From Pseudomonas palleroniana (GTDB taxonomy: Bacteria; Pseudomonadota; Gammaproteobacteria; Pseudomonadales; Pseudomonadaceae), in contig NZ_PYWX01000050.1 in the NCBI RefSeq assembly GCF_003031675.1, positions 1-64,000 on the forward strand: a stretch of DNA of 64,000 bases, written 5' to 3'. The first letter of the stretch is position 1; every line of letters starts with the position of its first letter. Both the position numbers and the translations under genes were made by a program. Below the pieces are notes generated by a model. The model worked only from the letters and a program-made list of their open reading frames with translations, did not search any database and was not told the DNA's origin. Positions 61,794-64,000 of the stretch are shown one piece after another.

Positions 61794-61893
61794 TGTAGGA
61801 GCGAGCTTGCTCGCGAAAAACTCATAGACGCCGCGTTTATTCAGGCAACACGCGCAATCGTTGACGTTTTTCGCGAGCAAGCTCGTTCCTACA
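61794..61893. repeat. 100-bp palindromic element
   Basis: The ends TGTAGGAGCGAGCTTGCTCG and its near-complement enclose a spacer. The reverse complement of the element within the LolA-like gene (32420-32519) aligns along this copy, including the inner AACGTTGACG-like stretch. It lies between convergent mrcA and maeB, a normal non-coding site for such elements. Confidence 0.85.
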
Positions 61894-61925
61894 AACGGCG
61901 ACTTACACCTCCACCTTTGAGCCAC

Positions 61926-61960
61926 AAAAAAGCCCCGACTCGCGAGAGCCGGGGCTTTTT
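61926..61960. terminator. Bidirectional rho-independent terminator between mrcA and maeB
   Basis: AAAAAAGCCCCG (61926-61937) and CGGGGCTTTTT (61950-61960) form a long GC-rich stem with A/T feet on both sides, so both convergent genes can end here. The loop contains the small palindrome CTCGCGAG. Confidence 0.88.
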
Positions 61961-61979
61961 GTTCGTGCGCTACAACGGC

Positions 61980-63248
61980 TTAGCCGTTGAACACATCATC
62001 CACGCTTTTGAGCGGGTAGTGCTTCGGATACGGCAGGGTTGCCACGCCAGTCTCGATGGCGGCCTTGGCCACGGCATCGGAGATCAGGGTGATCAGGCGC
62101 TTATCCATTGGCTTGGGAATGATGTACTCACGGCCGAATTCCAACTTGATGCCGCCGTAGGCGTCACACACTTCCTGAGGTACCGGCAGCTTGGCCAGTT
62201 CACGCAGGGCGTTGGCAGCAGCCACTTTCATCTCTTCGTTGATGCGCTTGGCGCGAACGTCCAGGGCACCACGGAAGATGAACGGGAAACCCAGTACGTT
62301 GTTGACCTGGTTCGGGTAGTCCGAACGACCGGTAGCCATGATCACGTCGTTACGGGTGGCGTGCGCCAGTTCCGGGGAGATTTCCGGGTCCGGGTTGGAG
62401 CAGGCGAACACGATCGGGTTGGCCGCCATGGACTTCAGGCCTTCGGCGCTCAGCAGGTTCGGGCCGGACAGGCCAACGAACACGTCTGCACCGTTCAGGG
62501 CGTCAGCCAGGGTACGTTTGTCGGTAGCGTGGGCAAACATCGCCTTGTACTGGTTCAGGTCGGTACGCTCGGACTGAACCACGCCCTTGCTGTCGACCAT
62601 GAAGATGTTTTCCAGCTTGGCGCCCATGCTCACCAGCAACTTCATGCAGGAGATGGCCGCAGCGCCGGCGCCCAGGCAAACGATCTTGGCATCAGCCAGG
62701 GTCTTGCCGGCGATTTCCAGGGCGTTGATCATGCCGGCCGCGGTAACGATCGCGGTGCCGTGCTGGTCATCGTGGAATACCGGGATGTCACATTGCTCGA
62801 TCAGGGCCTTTTCGATCTCAAAGCACTCAGGTGCCTTGATGTCTTCCAGGTTGATGCCACCGAACGTGATGGAAATGCGCTTAACGGTGTCGATGAAAGC
62901 CTGTGGGCTTTCGGAATCGACTTCGATGTCGAAAACGTCGATGCCGGCGAAGCGCTTGAACAGCACGCCCTTACCTTCCATGACTGGCTTGGAAGCCAAT
63001 GGGCCGAGGTTACCCAGGCCAAGAATCGCGGTGCCATCGGAAATCACTGCAACCAGGTTGCCTTTGCCGGTGTACTTGTACGCCAGTTCGGGATCGCGGG
63101 CGATTTCACGTACGGGCTCGGCAACACCTGGGCTGTAGGCCAGCGAAAGGTCGCGGGCGGTGGCAGTGGCTTTGGTGAGCTCTACACTCAGCTTTCCTGG
63201 ACGAGGATGGGCATGATATTCGAGAGCGGCAGTTTTCAAATCAGACAT
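61980..63248 (-). CDS. maeB: NADP-dependent malic enzyme, short form
   Basis: The 422-residue enzyme decarboxylates malate to pyruvate. It has the N-terminal malic domain (AYSPGVAEPVREIARDPELA), the metal site region FHDDQHGTAIVTAAGMINAL, and the NAD(P)-binding domain (IVCLGAGAAAISCMKLLVSMG). It lacks the C-terminal phosphotransacetylase domain of the E. coli long MaeB, so it is the short form seen in pseudomonads. Cofactor preference is inferred. Confidence 0.92.
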   Translation of the reverse strand: MSDLKTAALEYHAHPRPGKLSVELTKATATARDLSLAYSPGVAEPVREIARDPELAYKYTGKGNLVAVISDGTAILGLGNLGPLASKPVMEGKGVLFKRFAGIDVFDIEVDSESPQAFIDTVKRISITFGGINLEDIKAPECFEIEKALIEQCDIPVFHDDQHGTAIVTAAGMINALEIAGKTLADAKIVCLGAGAAAISCMKLLVSMGAKLENIFMVDSKGVVQSERTDLNQYKAMFAHATDKRTLADALNGADVFVGLSGPNLLSAEGLKSMAANPIVFACSNPDPEISPELAHATRNDVIMATGRSDYPNQVNNVLGFPFIFRGALDVRAKRINEEMKVAAANALRELAKLPVPQEVCDAYGGIKLEFGREYIIPKPMDKRLITLISDAVAKAAIETGVATLPYPKHYPLKSVDDVFNG

Positions 63249-63402
63249 ATCGGCATTCCGCTTTTACTGTTGGTCGACGGACCGCCGAGGATACTCGTGT
63301 CGTAAAGCCCCTACAAGACTGGGCAGTCACAGGTGTCAAGGGCCGTACGCTACGACTTTCGGCCAAGAGCCACGGGATACAAGGGCTTAACTGTTCACAA
63401 TT

Positions 63403-63417
63403 GACATTAAAAATGTC
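63403..63417. promoter_or_regulatory. Palindrome upstream of maeB (possible operator)
   Basis: GACATT (63403-63408) and AATGTC (63412-63417) are perfect inverted repeats around AAA, set in the AT-rich patch of the 181-bp gap before maeB. On the minus strand the context TTGTAGACATT recalls GntR-type operators. The regulator is unknown. Confidence 0.4.
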
Positions 63418-63429
63418 TACAATTTTTTC

Positions 63430-64000
63430 TCAAGATGCCAATTTGAACATGCTGGGGTCAGTCAAGGGTAGAAGCCAGCGCGCCTGGCTGCCTTTCACTG
63501 CACCGCGCCTGGAGCGATCCTGCACCCAACCCCGCGCCTCGATGCTCCGGCCTTGCAGACCATTGAGCAGGGCACTATCGAACTGATGGGCTTGATCAGG
63601 TGCAATGCGTAATACCAGTGCACCCTGTAATTCAATCCAGATTCCGCCGCGATTGCGCTCAATCTTGCTCACCCGGCCGCTGACCAGGGCAAAGCCGGAT
63701 CGCCTGAGTTGCGTTACCGATTGCACGGGTGATTGCCGCCATAGGCCCAGCCGCGCCCGTCGGGCGGCGTCTTCGGCGGCTTGCTGGCAAGCGACCAGAT
63801 CGGTGTTGGGCGCCACACCGACTTGAAACCCAAGCCCCTCGGCCAGTAACTGCGCCTCCAGGTTCTCACCGTCGGCACCATAGAGGTGAGCCAGGGCCCG
63901 CCCATAACGGTCTTTGCTATCGCGCCCCGCCACCAGACCGACTCGCCCGCCACTGGCCGTCACCAATGCCTGCAAGCGCTGGCGCGCGGCGACGGCAAGA
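63430..64000 (-). CDS. Thermonuclease-family (SNase-like) protein, 5' end cut by window
   Basis: The visible 190 C-terminal codons include an SNase-like core (KDRYGRALAHLYGADGENLE, QLLAEGLGFQVGVAP) with the conserved R-AxLY region, and a following domain (GFALVSGRVSKIERNRGGIW) that resembles an OB-fold. The frame is open to the window edge, so the start lies beyond 64000. The product is probably exported, but the N-terminus is not visible. It is upstream of maeB on the same strand. Confidence 0.8.
   Translation of the reverse strand, partial: LAVAARQRLQALVTASGGRVGLVAGRDSKDRYGRALAHLYGADGENLEAQLLAEGLGFQVGVAPNTDLVACQQAAEDAARRARLGLWRQSPVQSVTQLRRSGFALVSGRVSKIERNRGGIWIELQGALVLRIAPDQAHQFDSALLNGLQGRSIEARGWVQDRSRRGAVKGSQARWLLPLTDPSMFKLAS

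Overview
The window is a GC-rich stretch of a Pseudomonas chromosome, most likely from the P. fluorescens group. Support comes from the housekeeping gene content and order (putP/putA, nhaP2-mscK-selO, hemE-gltD-gltB-damX-aroB-aroK-pilQ...pilM, ponA, maeB). From memory this resembles the core P. aeruginosa region around the same genes; I could not check that. Several families of small palindromic REP-type elements, typical of fluorescent pseudomonads, lie between genes. I saw no rRNA, tRNA, CRISPR array or complete insertion sequence.

Layout. 1-5.3 kb: possible end of an insertion sequence, rlmJ, an O-acetylhomoserine sulfhydrylase, and an orphan type VI spike pair (vgrG plus a DUF4123 adaptor) with no effector gene. 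5.3-11.3 kb: the divergent proline genes putP and putA, sharing a 460-bp control region with six GTTGCA motifs of the kind PutA binds. 11.4-24.2 kb: acyl-CoA dehydrogenase, zapA and a ZapB-like partner, a chemoreceptor, NhaP2, MscK, SelO, thioredoxin 2 and an orphan ParA. 24.6-41.9 kb: a tightly packed 18-gene aryl-polyene-type pigment-lipid cluster, all on the plus strand. 42-44.3 kb: a LysR regulator with an internal amber stop, and its divergent MFS neighbour. 44.4-55.5 kb: hemE, gltD, gltB, damX-like, aroB and aroK. 55.5-59.1 kb: a pilQ/pilO-P/pilN/pilM operon that looks eroded. 59.3-64 kb: penicillin-binding protein 1A, maeB and a cut-off nuclease gene.

How the genes work together. The aryl polyene cluster holds two ketosynthases, a chain-length-factor-like protein, a ketoreductase, a stand-alone dehydratase, an acyl ligase fused to a second dehydratase, two acyl carrier proteins, an ammonia lyase for a likely aryl starter, a methyltransferase, a flavoprotein, a thioesterase, and glycosyl- and acyltransferases. 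A LolA-like carrier and an MMPL exporter suggest that a polyene-bearing lipid is built at the inner membrane and moved to the outer membrane.

The cluster class is known, so I do not claim a wholly new system. The observations most worth following are: a 100-bp REP-type element inserted in frame into the LolA-like gene; a diverged tandem duplicate of the gltD 3' end whose differences are all synonymous; a pil operon with a central deletion in PilM, a PilO-PilP fusion and a short PilQ; the amber stop in the LysR gene; and the Phe-His selectivity pair of the ammonia lyase.
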